This document shows, piece after piece, positions 23,091-33,915 of a stretch of DNA of 64,000 nt; position 1 is the stretch's first letter; every line of letters begins with the position of its first letter. Origin of the DNA: Puccinellia tenuiflora. Taxonomy: Eukaryota > Streptophyta > Magnoliopsida > Poales > Poaceae. Below the pieces are notes generated by a model. It was not told the origin of the DNA and did not search any database. It saw only the letters and a program-made list of their open reading frames with translations. Location of the stretch: assembly GCA_012064385.1 (NCBI GenBank), contig QRDG01000351.1, positions 1 through 64,000 of the forward strand, in the 5' to 3' direction. The translations under genes and the position numbers were made by a program.

Positions 23091-23541
23091 AGCCTTTGCT
23101 TATCCGATCTATGGTAGGATTAGGACTAAATCACGTGATCCGATCTATGGTATTGTTCGGCGTGACAGCCCAGCCCAGGAGGAATTTGACCCGAAAAGGT
23201 GGCTAGATCGAGCCAGTCCAGCCAGGCCAGGCCAGTATAAATATTAAGATCACTGATCGTTGTTTCTTATACGAAACGGTATCGCTATTTTGATCGCGAC
23301 GTACCAACAATCAATCACCTATCCTAATATTATAGTTTAGATATATGGGTGGGATTATTCTGCACAATTCCTTAAGGTAGAAAAACGATATTAACCATAA
23401 GTGAAAACATGAAAAAAGAACAGATTACCTATGTCGTATATTCGGAAATGAATTTTCACAGAGCTCACTCTTAATGCCCGTGTTCAGAAAATCTAAAAAC
23501 CTTTTGCGCAAATGCTTCAAAATATTTCGTAACATCCCATC

Positions 23542-23570
23542 CCGTTGCAACGCACGTGCATTTAGCTAGG
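23542..23570 (+). repeat. Helitron 3' terminus
   Basis: CCCGTTGCAACGCACGTGC can fold as the short GC hairpin usual at grass Helitron 3' ends (one stem mismatch). ATTTAG and CTAG follow. The base after CTAG is G rather than the usual T. It lies on the plus strand, in the orientation expected for the 22583-23090 piece. Confidence 0.6.
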
Positions 23571-24180
23571 TTCCATAAGAAACTTGTACGCTTAGGTTCG
23601 GTCTCGGTCGTAACAAACTTGTACGCTTAGGTTCGGTCTCGGTTCGGTCTCGCTTAAGAAAATTATGGGAGGTTCATTTATGTATCGTGAGAAGTTTAGA
23701 AAAAGTATGGTCCGCCAATAAGTTGATTTGCGAAATTAATAGGAAGTTCACTTACGCATTGCGAGAAATTCAATAAAATAGTCCGCCGAAATAAAGTTCA
23801 CTCGGGAAAAAATCGGAAGTTCACGTTCGTATCGGAGGGGTTCAGAAAAAATATGGTATGCCGAAAAGTTCAGCCACAAAAAAATAGGAAGTTCACTTAC
23901 GTAATTCTGTGAAGTTATCAACTTTATGAGTAAGTTCAGAAGTGGTTCGAGAATAGAAAGTTTAACTGTGAATCGTGAGAAGTTCAGAAAAAAGATGGTC
24001 CAGCGAGATGTTCACTTGTGAAAAAAATAGAAAGTTCACCTACCTTAGCAGGAAAGTTCGCTTTGACTCGTGGGAAAAAATAAGAAGTTCACCGTTTCTT
24101 GTTCGGATGTTCACATACAGATAGAGAGAAGTTCACGAATATATTAGAGGCGGTTCATATCTCAGTTTTTGTAAGATGGA
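23571..24180. repeat. GTTCAC-rich subterminal repeat
   Basis: AGTTCAC or GGTTCA recurs about every 30-60 bp with phrases such as AGGAAGTTCACTTACG. The same motif fills 48090-49000 and occurs in the introns of the FAR1/MULE gene at 59103-62011. I read this as the end region of a MULE derivative. I do not see a clean terminal inverted repeat here. Confidence 0.5.
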
Positions 24181-24366
24181 AGTCGTACAAGTTAAAATCA
24201 TCACTACAAGTTCTATTTGTCCAAATCGACTGCCCCAACATGCAATTGGGGAGCATATGAGTATAATTTGACTCTCCCATACCGCCACACCCTACCCAAA
24301 TAGTAGAACCGTGTCAATTTTAAATCGATTGACATGCCATCTTGTTTGTCAGTTTTCGTATTTTTA

Positions 24367-25030
24367 AAATTAATAAAAAACCATTCTGAATTTCGAAAAC
24401 ATTTCTTTACGACAAAGTTGCCCCTAGTTAATATATTTTCAACGCCGTATCATTTGTTATGTTTGGATAAGCGGTTTAAAAGTAATTGCCAAAAAACTAT
24501 CCGCTGGATTTAAAACAGAATTCCTTATTTTTTAAACTGCTCTTAAACCGTAATGAATTTCGAAACTTAGTTAGAGATAGAGAAGTTTCGCATTTTCCAT
24601 AGCTTTTCAACGGCGTATCACTTGCATGAATCCGACAAACGGTTTGGAAATAGCGTCCAAATTACAGTACAGAAACGGACAAATTCGCGAAAACAATGTT
24701 TAGTATATTTGAAATTGTTTTCAAACCGTTCATAATTTCGGAACCTGCCAGAAGAGTAAAAGTTGCGCAATTTCCATACCTATCCAACGGCATATTATTT
24801 GCATTCATCTGACGAGTAGTTTAAATATGGCGTCCCAAATACTGTACGAACACAGACAAAATCTTGAAATCCGTGTTTAGTATATTCGAAATTATTCTAA
24901 AACCTTACAGAATTTGAAAACCGTCTAGAAGAGTAAAAGTTGGGCATTTATAATACGAATCCAACGGTATATCGCGCGCGCCATTTGGATCAACGGTTTA
25001 AAAACTATAGCCGAAAAAACCGTCCGCCAA
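24367..25030. repeat. Tandem units of about 180 bp
   Basis: At least three diverged copies start near 24535, 24720 and 24900. Each has AAACCG, AATTTCGAAA or GAATTT, a GTAAAAGTT-like phrase, a CCATA phrase, CCAACGG, a TATC or TATT phrase, and ACGGTTT or TAGTTTA. The same unit occurs on the opposite strand at about 48170-48490 inside a TIR element. Confidence 0.55.
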
Positions 25031-25078
25031 AACGGAAAACCTAAGTGTTCCGCTAAGAGGTTAGCATCTGTTAATTTA

Positions 25079-25080
<2 letters not shown>

Positions 25081-25130
<50 letters not shown>
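25081..25130. repeat. (TA)25 microsatellite
   Basis: This is an uninterrupted TA tract at the left edge of a MITE copy. Similar tracts stand at 37709-37738, 45270-45285, 47619-47658, 49666-49739 and 49788-49806, each at an element boundary. Confidence 0.95.
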
Positions 25131-25133
<3 letters not shown>

Positions 25134-25488
25134 AACATATATTCGAAATAAGTTATTCTATACCCACCCCATATCTTCTAAACCGTAAATGATTATTACG
25201 TCACGTAAATTTTGTATTACCTTGTAAGTCAAGGAGAACGTAAGAAAATATCGACATGACGTAAAACTTTTTTTTACGTGACGTAAAAAAATATGTCGTA
25301 AAATATGCATTTTTTTATGGTTTTTACACTGTTATGACTCATAAAATTGCATTTTTATGTCAATTTTCATTGTGGGTCAATATGAATGTAATTATTTGTA
25401 TATCAAACATATATTCGAAATAAAAGAAAGTAAAAGAAACTTAGGGTGCAAAATAAGTATTATGCACCTTGAGTGCTGAATAGGGAGA
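25131..25488. mobile_element. TA-seated MITE, copy 1
   Basis: It is homologous to 47660-48029 and 49806-50163. The body has TTACGTCACGTAAATTT, a CATGACGTAAAAC phrase, TTACGTGACGTAAAAAAA and GGGTCAATATGAATGTAAT. It ends GGTGCAAAATAAG, then GGGTGCTGAATAGGG-like text. The left terminal ACACCCAGGG is replaced by a TCAAACATATATTCGAAATA phrase that also occurs near its right end (25403), so this copy is rearranged. No coding capacity. Confidence 0.75.
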
Positions 25489-25940
25489 GGATTTGGTATG
25501 TATGTTAACTGGGATGCATGCTATCGGCACCGTTGATTCCTTTGAGATTGGTGCCGAATTTTCCATATGGTTCCATTTTGGCTGGCCTCTTAGGGAGAGG
25601 AAAACAAAGAAGGAAAGGTGGGCAGCACCTTTCTTCCCTAGGTTGGACCGAAATGGCAACTCGGCCCGTGAATTTTGGCCTCGTACCGCGTCGCTCCATC
25701 CACACAGATCCAAAAACAATCTGACAAGCTAGTCCGAACATGGTACGTGCAGCCTGGCCCGTCCACGCGCCTGACAAGTCTATTTCCGTTTATGCTTAAC
25801 TCTGCATGTACGTGTAATGTGTTTTCCGTTCTGGACTGCTGCTGTCGATGCAAATGGTTTCAGATTTTGGATCGCTGCCCTTATGTGAAACGTCGTTGTA
25901 CGTTCAACGTTCTGGACTAGCTCCTCCGTTCAGACCGTGC
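25489..25940. repeat. Dispersed repeat X, copy 1
   Basis: TTTGGTATGTATGTTAACTGG, then TGCATGC, ATCGGCACCGTTGATTCCTT and a long GC-mixed body match 37742-38160 at roughly 75-80% by eye. The terminal part looks like a TIR (see 37709). Overlapping frames on both strands are not conserved between copies, so I call no gene. Confidence 0.6.
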
Positions 25941-26554
25941 ATCTTGATGCTGAATCCACCAAGTACGAGATATTTCCAGAGGTAGAAAAAGAATAACCAA
26001 CTGGGTCCCACACCAAAGTGAGACAATTAGAGAGGCAAAAAGAAAAATTGTACGACTGACTTAACGTGAGGCATGGTGCCTACCTCATTTGACGAGACAG
26101 TTAACCAGCTCGGTCTCACACTACATTGTGCCTGCCTTATGTTATGAAGGTGCTTGGACAAACAGTACAGGGAGCCTGAAGAAGTGTTATACGGTACCAT
26201 TTGATTGAAGATGTCAAGTTTCTTTACGCAAAACACTGCCTATGTATCACAAAGGACTGAATCCGCACACTATAATATCCACCGACTACATTTCTATGTC
26301 TGAAAATTTTATTCGGGATAGCGGGTCATTGGAGTCCGAGTGCCCTATATGACCAGGTCTTGCATCCATTTTTTCATGCCTCCCCCCCCACCCACCCACA
26401 CACACACACACCAACAACTCGAAAAATTTATTCGGGATAGAGGGCTGGAAGTTTAAGCTCGTATCCTTCCGGGTCGTCGCCGTCGCCGGGCAGTTTATTG
26501 GAATGGTGCACATCTAAAATCATTCGGTCCCTACTCAAAATCATGAATGGTGCC
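25941..26554. other. Unassigned repeat-derived stretch
   Basis: No gene is seen. ATTCGGGATAG occurs twice (26311 and 26431) around a short CACACA tract (26397-26411), suggesting a small local duplication. Confidence 0.3.
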
Positions 26555-26810
26555 CAATACATTAACCAACGGTGCCTTGATGGTCGTTGTGGACCGTTGG
26601 AGGCCCGGCATGGGCTTCCAGAGCGGCAACCTGTGGATTTCCGGAGAAGCCGTCCGACGACATCCATGAGGGCTCAAGACACCCATGGCTGGATGGATTC
26701 GTGACCTGCGCGAGCGTTCGCGGCGGCGTGTGCCGAAGTCAACGCTCGCGTTCGTGGGACTCCGGATCGGGGACCGGGTGAGAGGAGAGCGCGGCAGCGT
26801 GTGCAAGCTA
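26555..26810. repeat. Dispersed GC-rich repeat Y, copy 1
   Basis: GGAGGCCCGGC, CTTCCAGAGCGGCA, GTGGATTTCCGGAG, CACCCATGGC, GCGGGCGTTCGCGGCGG-like and GTTCGTGGGACTCC phrases occur in the same order at about 29110-29320. The frames differ between the copies, so coding is doubtful. Confidence 0.55.
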
Positions 26811-27716
26811 TTGTTGTAACACTATCCAAACCACCACTAAAGCAACACTTGGACTACAAAAGAGACACATCAGGAAAGTATATAGTGCACAAACGCCATC
26901 TTTGCTTAACCCAAATATATAGATCACAGGTTATCTCCAAACAATGTCAGGTCGAGGGACATGTTTTCAATGTGTCATCGGCCAGGTCATGTTTAATGAT
27001 GTTCAATCATTTTTGGAAACATGAACAAATATTACATCATGTGGTCAGTGTTTGTTATTCCATACAGCTTTCCACCTTGGGTATGCATGGACCAGTCAAA
27101 TTTCATGAACGGTGCGCAATACATTAACCAACGGTGCCTTGATGATTGTTGACTCATTATTGTTCGTCAATTATAATTTACCACGACACCAACAATAGGC
27201 TTCACTTCCCCGTGGTGGATGTGGTGGATGACGAGTCGGCTGTTTGATTTCCGCGTCATTTTGATTAGACGGTCGACCCGTGGCTGATTTTGATCGCCAA
27301 ACTTGTGGCTTTTTTTTTGCTAAAACTATGTGGCTATGATTGCCGAACTTCGAAGGAACCGCAAAGTGGATGTCAGCCGATTGTAGAAGATACAGGTTAA
27401 CCTCTCGAATGCACTAGAGCATAAATAAGTTAATAACTGACGAAGATACAGGTTAACCTAGATAAACACACTATAAAGTGCAAACACACATTACTCAAGT
27501 ACAGATTAAAATTTCTCTTTAAAAAAGGCTAATAATACAACATACTTCAGGCCTGGAAAATTCAAAGTACAATTAAGCTAATTATATTACTACGCATATC
27601 AAAAGAAAAAGCTCTCCAACAGTCCAGCGGTATAATAGCCACCATGGTATTCTCTACTTGAAGAGATTTTTAGCTCAATTGTTGAATTAAAAGTTATGTC
27701 TACATGTAAAATAATA
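26811..27716. other. AT-rich stretch without a gene
   Basis: No coding frame or structured repeat can be supported. The phrase CGGTGC with ATACATTAACCAACGG (27111 and 26556) ties it to the surrounding repeat family. Confidence 0.3.
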
Positions 27717-27800
27717 GGGTGTGTTTGGTTTTTGAACCGAGTGAAATGGAATGGAATCGTTCCATTCTGTTAGAATGGAATGTCATCGTTCCATCCACCT
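27717..27800. mobile_element. Possible small TIR element end
   Basis: AGGGTGTGTTTGGTTTTTGA is a common start of grass hAT or PIF-type elements. An internal inverted pair GGAATGGAATCGTTCCATTC follows. The opposite end is not seen. Confidence 0.3.
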
Positions 27801-27977
27801 GCTCAACATCTTAATTGTGCTATTTTTTAAAAAACCGATCAAAATCTTGTGATGTTGCTAAAAATACCAAAGGTTCTAGTGATACAATCAAATGGTGCCC
27901 TTGTGTTTCACAAAAAGGTCTAGTCTTACAATCTAACGGTGCCCTTGTGTTCCACAAAAGGTTCCATCAAAGGTCCG

Positions 27978-28170
27978 CTCACTACAGGAACGACTAGCTA
28001 TGCTGACGGCTTTTTGCCGTCGGCACAGGCTAATTTGCCGTCAGCATAGCTTGTGCCGACGGTGGCCGTCGGCGTATTACCCCGTAGGCATAGAGCATTT
28101 TGCCGTCGGTATAGAACAAGGCTGTCGGTGTAGGCTATGCTGACGGCTAAAAGAATTTAAAAAATTAAAA
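27978..28170 (+). mobile_element. CACTA transposon end
   Basis: CACTACAGGAA is the CACTA terminal motif. It is followed by subterminal repeats GCTGACGGC, TTTGCCGTCGGCACAGGC, TTTGCCGTCAGCATAG and GTGCCGACGG. This is the usual make-up of grass CACTA ends. The inverse end and any transposase are not in the window, so this is a solo end or a deleted element. Confidence 0.75.
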
Positions 28171-29084
28171 AAAAATCATTTTTTTTTCTAATTACTTGTT
28201 CCAACTTCTTTTTTTCAAATTTTGAATTTTCCAACTTTTTTTATGACTAGTGGACAACATGCTCCAAATGCTATGCCATAATACATGTTATGAGTAGTGT
28301 AAGCTCTCAAAGTTGTGGTGACCATGTAGAGCATTACCAAACGGTGAATCATACTATTGTTTAAGATCTATATGCTTAGGAAGGGTTTTAAGAAAGTAAA
28401 TTTGTTTGGACGGAGAAAATATTAGCAGATTAATTTCAGAACATGGATTAATTTCAAAACAAATAATTCCCTGAATTTTGCTAAGCAATTCATCAGGCTT
28501 AGCATTTTCATCCCCAATAAATTTCACACACGCTCGTTTTATAATGCAGTTGCTTAGCCATACAATCTAATGGTGCTTCTTCTGTTCCACAAATTGTAGT
28601 TCACATACATTCTAAAGTCATCCTTGTGCATACAATAGCGATCACATCTTCAATCGTACCAGCTTAATAATGGAAGAGTACGGTGCCCATTCAAAAAAAA
28701 TTGGTTCCTACACAAACCACGAATGGTGCTCAATACATTATCAAACAGTGCTCAATCGCCTGAATGGTGCTCAATACATTATCAAACAGTGCTCAATCGC
28801 CTAATCGATATGTTCAAAGATCACCGTTGAATCGCTAGCTAGAGCGAAGAGTGAACGAGCCACTACAGAGTATTAATGAAAGGAACTAGTACACTAGCTG
28901 TTAAACGCGTCCTGAACATTTAAACATCTCTCCCCAGTAGACAATAAACCGGAAACAAATAAATAAACAAGGCCAATAAGTCGAAGTATCTAATAGTTAA
29001 TCAGAAAAAGACGCGAATTGGGTGAAAAAGACAAATAACTTCTGCACTGTGACAAGATGAAGCGGAGGAGGAGCGACACTTGAG
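28171..29084. other. AT-rich stretch following the CACTA end
   Basis: No gene is seen. ATGGTGCTCAATACATTATC occurs twice in direct repeat (28725 and 28765). It may be subterminal CACTA or dispersed repeat sequence. Confidence 0.3.
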
Positions 29085-29942
29085 CCTTCTCCGTGCGTGG
29101 TGACTGCCATGGATGCTCGTCATGGACCCTTGGAGGCCCGGCGTAGACTTCCAGAGCGGCACCCCGTGGATTTCCGGAGGAGCCGAGCCGACGACCTCCA
29201 TCGAGGCACCCATGGCCGGATGGAGCCGGGACCTGCGCGGGCGTTCGCGGCGGAGTGTGCTGAAGTGCATGCTCGTGTTCGTGGGACTCCAGGTCGGGGA
29301 CCGGGGGAGAGGAGGTGTCGGTGCTGCCTGGACGCCGCTTCGAGTTGGTGCGCAGCCGGCGAACTTCTCGCAAGTGAGCGGGGAACTTCTTGGCGGCCCG
29401 CCGTGAAGGATGGAGGCTGGCGGCGGCCACCACGGAATAGATGAGGCGGCCTTGGTGGAGCTCTTTGTGGCGGCGCCGGAGGCAGCAACGACGAGTAGGT
29501 CGCCGGGGAAGGGCATTTGGGACGTAGCCATATGCAGGTGTGCGAGATGGAGGGATGAGGCTACGCGCTCGGTGGATGCAGCGCGACGGTTCGCTAGGTG
29601 GCGGCAGGCCGGCGGACAGTGCTGGGTGAAGGCAGGCCGGCGGTGGGAGGGGACAAGGAGGTCGGGGAGGAGGTCGGAGAGTCCATATCAAGGAACCAGA
29701 TCGGCAGAGAAGAGGATCGAAGGCAAAGGAGAGGGTTGTGACGGGGAAGAATCTATAGCTCCGGCAACCTTTTTTCAGCGATGTGCCTGAAGAGGAGACC
29801 ATGGCTGAGAATCAACCGGGACTGGGCGTTCTCGGAGAACGGGCCACCGGCGGGGTTGGAGCGGTAGGGAATAGGGGGTCGCTGTGGAGCCTGGACCGGT
29901 GGGGCTCGACGACGGGGAGAACTCGCGGTGGCCATGGATGCA
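29085..29942. repeat. GC-rich block including repeat Y copy 2
   Basis: 29110-29320 matches 26580-26790. The rest (to about 29800) is GC-rich with overlapping frames on both strands of 115-270 codons. None shows a domain I recognise, and the longest (28990-29802, minus) is Arg/Pro/Ser-rich. I take it as a captured or non-coding GC-rich segment. Confidence 0.4.
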
Positions 29943-29975
29943 TTCTAGAAAAAATGCCCGTGCGTTGCGACGGGA
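29943..29975 (-). repeat. Second Helitron 3' terminus (minus orientation)
   Basis: On the minus strand CCCGTCGCAACGCACGGG forms a perfect 5-bp hairpin stem, followed by CATTTTTT and CTAG. This is the canonical form of the grass Helitron 3' end. The body would extend to the right (29976 onward) and may contain the gene remnant at 30383-30946 and the Copia insertion. No 5' end was identified. Confidence 0.6.
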
Positions 29976-30382
29976 GTGAAAAACAATTTTATTTGATCAA
30001 CTCGCACAATTCTAACCTCAGTTTAGGCTTCCATTTTAATCTTTAAATATACTATCAAACATGCTTGTGCGTTGTTGTCTTAGCTGCTGAAAAATGCCGC
30101 AGCTAAATGCAATATGCCTCTATATTAAACGTTGGAACATTTATTAATTTGGCAGACAAATCAAAGCCACTGAGCCAAGAGCGTTCATAGCTTAGGCACT
30201 CAGGAAAAACAATGTGACTACATTTTTTTTCATACAGGTGAAAGAACACTATGCAATCAACAAGCAAGAATACATGAAACTGCTATGCTATCGGTAATAC
30301 AAATTATAACTGAAGTAGTCTAACACTGTCGATAGAAACTGAAAATGAGGTCAAGAAACTAAACTGTACCTTCAGGAAACGT

Positions 30383-30946
30383 TCAGCAATAGCACTCGGA
30401 AACAGTCCACCAACTTGACCAACGCATGCACCCATCTTCCTCAGGAGGAGATATTTGTTTCGTTGTTGCCTGCAGGGGACCCCAGGACCAGAACGAACTC
30501 CTTGTTGGCATTGCCGGGAGCCCGGTAGGGTGGTCGTGGACGGCGCTGCGGCGACGAAATCTCCGCTGCACCGGGCCTCTTCCCCCAGCTTGTGCCTTGT
30601 GGTGCAGCGCCACGGAGCTCTACCTCATTGAATCCAAAGTACGTCCAGGTCCCCCCATTGAAGTCCTCCACGCCACCGTTGTGTTGTAGAAGATCAACCG
30701 TGTCGCCGGCTTCTACAGAGGACACTCCTCGCTCGATGGCTCATCCTCGATGTACGTTTGCTGCACAGCCAAGGAAAAATCCCAAGGCAGTGAAGTCTCG
30801 CGCGTCATACATGCCGGCGCACCCCGTTAACAATGGCTTCGAAGGATCAAGATCCGTTGTGACCCCAGACCGCTCGGCTATGACGACTGCCCGTCGGGAC
30901 ATCCGTTCATCCACTGTTGCGACTCGTCAACCTTAGGTCTTAGGAG
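30383..30946 (-). pseudogene. Captured gene fragment, unrecognised
   Basis: A minus-strand frame gives a protein-like reading with one stop. It has MSRRAVVIAERSGVTTDLD, KPLLTGCAGMYDARDFTALG, then after a TGA EAGDTVDLLQHNGGVEDF and TWTYFGFNEVELRGAAPQG. Composition and codon pattern look like a real exon rather than a repeat. It lies between a Helitron 3' terminus and the Copia LTR, in the same orientation as that Helitron end, which fits Helitron capture. I do not know the family and assign no function. Confidence 0.4.
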
Positions 30947-30951
30947 CCGTG

Positions 30952-31404
30952 TGTTAAAATCAACAACAAGATCATCTAGGTCTAGATCAATTACGGTAGA
31001 TGCTGTTAGGGTTTCCCCTTCTCCTGTGAATCAGATGCGAGAGAGAGAGACCGAGAGGGAGAGAGAGAAGGGATCCCGTACCTTCACCTTACTCTTGAGG
31101 AGGAGCTGGAGCCGGCCATGGTGGTGTGGTGGTGACCGGAGAGGTGGGTGAGTGGAGTGAGTGGTGGTGGCGACGGTAGTGGTGCTTCCCATCGCTGGGC
31201 GCTAACCCTAGATCGGTAGGGCTGTTGGTGGAGGGCGTCGGAGCACGATCAACCTCGTGAGAAGTGCAGGCCGGCCCCTCCACCCTTTATATAGCGCTGC
31301 GACAGGGGCCCACCAACCAGGCATCGGTTGGGCACCCCCGATCAGGGTGCGAGTCAAGGTCAGTGCTAGCCGTTGGGTTCACGCTGGCGGAGATCAATCT
31401 AACA
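30952..31404 (-). repeat. 3' LTR of the Copia element (left copy)
   Basis: It is 453 bp, starts TGTTAAAATC and ends ATCTAACA. A GAGAGAGA tract near 31038-31070 is shorter than in the other LTR. Confidence 0.9.
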
Positions 31405-31420
31405 TTCTCCCCCTTGATCT
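31405..31420 (-). promoter_or_regulatory. Polypurine tract of the Copia element
   Basis: AGATCAAGGGGGAGAA on the minus strand abuts the left LTR and fixes the element's direction. Confidence 0.85.
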
Positions 31421-32461
31421 CAACTTTACTCATTTCATCACAGATCGATACATAGAGCATGTTTCATCATCTCAGCTCAATTGCCGATAGAATCAGACAG
31501 CTACAATATACCTCTTTGTTTTGAAACAAATTCTTTAATCTTTTTGGGCCTCTTTATTGTCCGGAAATCATATAGACTATACAATAAACCCATGTCGACT
31601 ATGTGTTATTCAAAACACATTGGGCGGTAAGCCTTTAATTAGCAGATCTGCAAACACTTGTGTGTTTCTTTTATCTGTTCCTCTTATGCTCCAAGCATTT
31701 CAACATAATTCCGGACTTTCTCCTTTACAACGTATAACTTTGTGTCAATGTGTTTGGCACCACACTTGACTCGTTGTCTTAGGAGTGAATTACTTAATGG
31801 TTATTGCTGTTGTCAACCATTATCAATTCCGGGTACAGGTTTACTTAACCATTTTTCCTATCCCTCAGCCTCATATGATGCTATAACATGTCTTTACATC
31901 ACACTGATGTCAATCTTTTAATTCTTTGGAGATTTTCCACACAAAAACTCCAAATGTGAAATTTAGCGACAATTGTGGATGTCGCTATATATTTCACAAA
32001 TTCTTTCAGAGTACTCACAACCTTTTGAGAGCACTCTTATAGATCTATCTTTGTACTCACAACCTTTTGAGAGCACAATGTTTCTTTTAGCATGAGGCCG
32101 ATATCTTTGATTCCATTCCAGTGATCTATCTGGATTGGACATTGCCAAAACAACCCGGATACGTGAATTGTCAGGGTAATGTTGAGCAACCAACAGCGGA
32201 AGCATATGGTACCATATCCATTTGATCTGTTCTATGTTATCAATTGGAACACTAAAGTTTCCAATTCCATTACCCTTGTCAATAAGAACAGGCGTAGGTT
32301 TTCTCGACATGCATGCTATAGAGACTTCTTCTCTGCATGTCCATGTGATATTTCTAATACCCCTTTTCTTCTTTTCTCAGTTAATCTCGATACTTATAAC
32401 GAGAGACACTCTACCGAGAATACTCTTTTTAGGACAAGAATTTCTTTTCTCTGCCGGTAGT

Positions 32462-32540
32462 AGATTGACATCACCACTAGCAAGTAGGATATCATCCACA
32501 TACACGGGATTAGGAAATGAATTTCCCATTCTATGAGTTT
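32462..32540 (-). pseudogene. Reverse transcriptase remnant of the Copia element
   Basis: The minus strand reads PVYVDDILLASGDVN. The Tyr-Val-Asp-Asp catalytic box of Copia RT is at 32491-32502. Frames to either side are broken. The surrounding 31500-33300 presumably holds the rest of RT and RNase H in decayed form. Confidence 0.75.
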
Positions 32541-33804
32541 GCACAAATGCGATTGTCCTCTCATTTTCTTTAACCCAAAATAACTTTTGATTCTAGAGAC
32601 TTGCTCTAGTCCATAAGATCCCTTGTGTTCTTTACTTTCATCTGATGTAACTCAGAACATTATGTGCCATTAGCACTCATTATAATCTGTTTATTCTCTT
32701 AGCGCAAATCTTTCGATCTAAAATCGCTTTTCACATATTTCCTTTGGAGTCACATTGGTGATGTAGATCCATTATAGCCTACTGTTTTGGCTCCATTGGA
32801 AATTACTTATGAATCCCAAACATGGTCGGGATTCACATAGTCTCTAATCATTAAGACAAGTAGACACTTGTCAAAATCGATTGAGCGCAGCTTTTTATTT
32901 CTGTAAATGAGGTGGGATCAACCTTCATTTAAATTTCTCTGATATAGACTTTATAGTCATCTGTTTTTCTCATATGGGGATGTCGTTGCTCTGTCATTGC
33001 CTAGAGACAATCAATTATGTAGTCTTTTATTGCCAAAAAGGCAATAGCTCTTATAAGGACCTAAATCACAAGATCCATGTTTGCTTGTTCATCTCTTTTA
33101 TGAAGCAACAAGCTCCCCCAGATAAAAACCATTCGAGCCTTAGGTATGTTCATACCACGCTCCCCCAGATTACTCCATTTTCTCCAAAATGGTATATCCT
33201 TAATCCTTTTATTTGGGTTTATTCTGTTATTCTGTCAATCTTTATGGCACTTTGAGTACCGTCCTTAGTCTCCTTTCGGAGCTATAAATATCCAATAATA
33301 CATCTATCTCTTTTCTTTAGGGGTATCATTATTGTGATCGTCGTACTCTCCCAGACAATCACAATTCATCATAGATCACCTAGATACATAATATGCATCA
33401 CATTATCTGAGGTATAGGGGAGTCTATTTTGTAACACTCTCTATCTCCCCCTCGAAATGTGGCAAGAACCTTTTTCCACAATTTCGAAACTTTTGATTAT
33501 CTGCTTCATTCAAAATGAAGTTATCTTTGATCTACTTCATTCAAAATGAAGTTGTCTTTTTATCGTATGGGAGTACTTTTTCTTTATTCCTTTTCAAAAC
33601 TCACAAGAGTTCCTTCTCAATGATACTTTTTGCAAGTCACACTTGCATACCATTCTTAGCTTGAGGTTCATTTGTAACTTTATTCTCTTTTGACTCATTA
33701 AGTGTTTTATAACTATGACACATAAAATGTGCAATCGATATAAAAACACATGAGTCGTCACATCTTTCTCCTGTCATACAGGATAAGTCTTTTGTCAAAA
33801 TTTT

Positions 33805-33915
33805 CTCCCGCCATGCGGGTATTTTTCCCAGACTTTTCCCACCACGTGGGTATTATTATCGTCTTTTCCCGTCATGCGGGTATTATCGTCTTTTCCCGTC
33901 ATGCGGGTAATGAAG
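33805..33915. repeat. Short palindromic tandem repeat in the Copia interior
   Basis: Four copies of a 17-30 bp unit ending CATGCGGGTA or CACGTGGGTA occur. Each core is an imperfect palindrome such as CCCGCCATGCGGG or CCCACCACGTGGG. Confidence 0.7.

Larger units (their letters stand above)
17786..23570. mobile_element. Rearranged Helitron with internal inversion
   Basis: Helitron Rep coding sequence runs leftward on the minus strand from about 20785 to 17786. The part of the same protein that should follow Rep starts at 22583 on the plus strand. The two pieces share a 34-bp segment (22583-22616, inverse of about 17786-17819) coding the same residues. Flipping 17786-22582 would restore a single orientation. 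The helicase domain is missing: coding similarity stops near 23090, and a Helitron-type 3' end follows at about 23570. The element is non-functional in this form. Confidence 0.75.

Noticed and set aside
24925..25134. Frame beginning with alternating Ile-Tyr
   Set aside because: It is a translation of the (TA)25 microsatellite. The same applies to 47268-47693 and 49528-49740.
28990..29802. 270-codon minus-strand frame
   Set aside because: It has low-complexity composition with overlapping long frames on both strands, no domain, and overlaps a repeat whose other copy (26555-26810) does not keep the frame.
33805..33915. CRISPR-like short palindromic repeats
   Set aside because: Four irregular units in a plant Copia interior, without spacers of even length and without cas genes.
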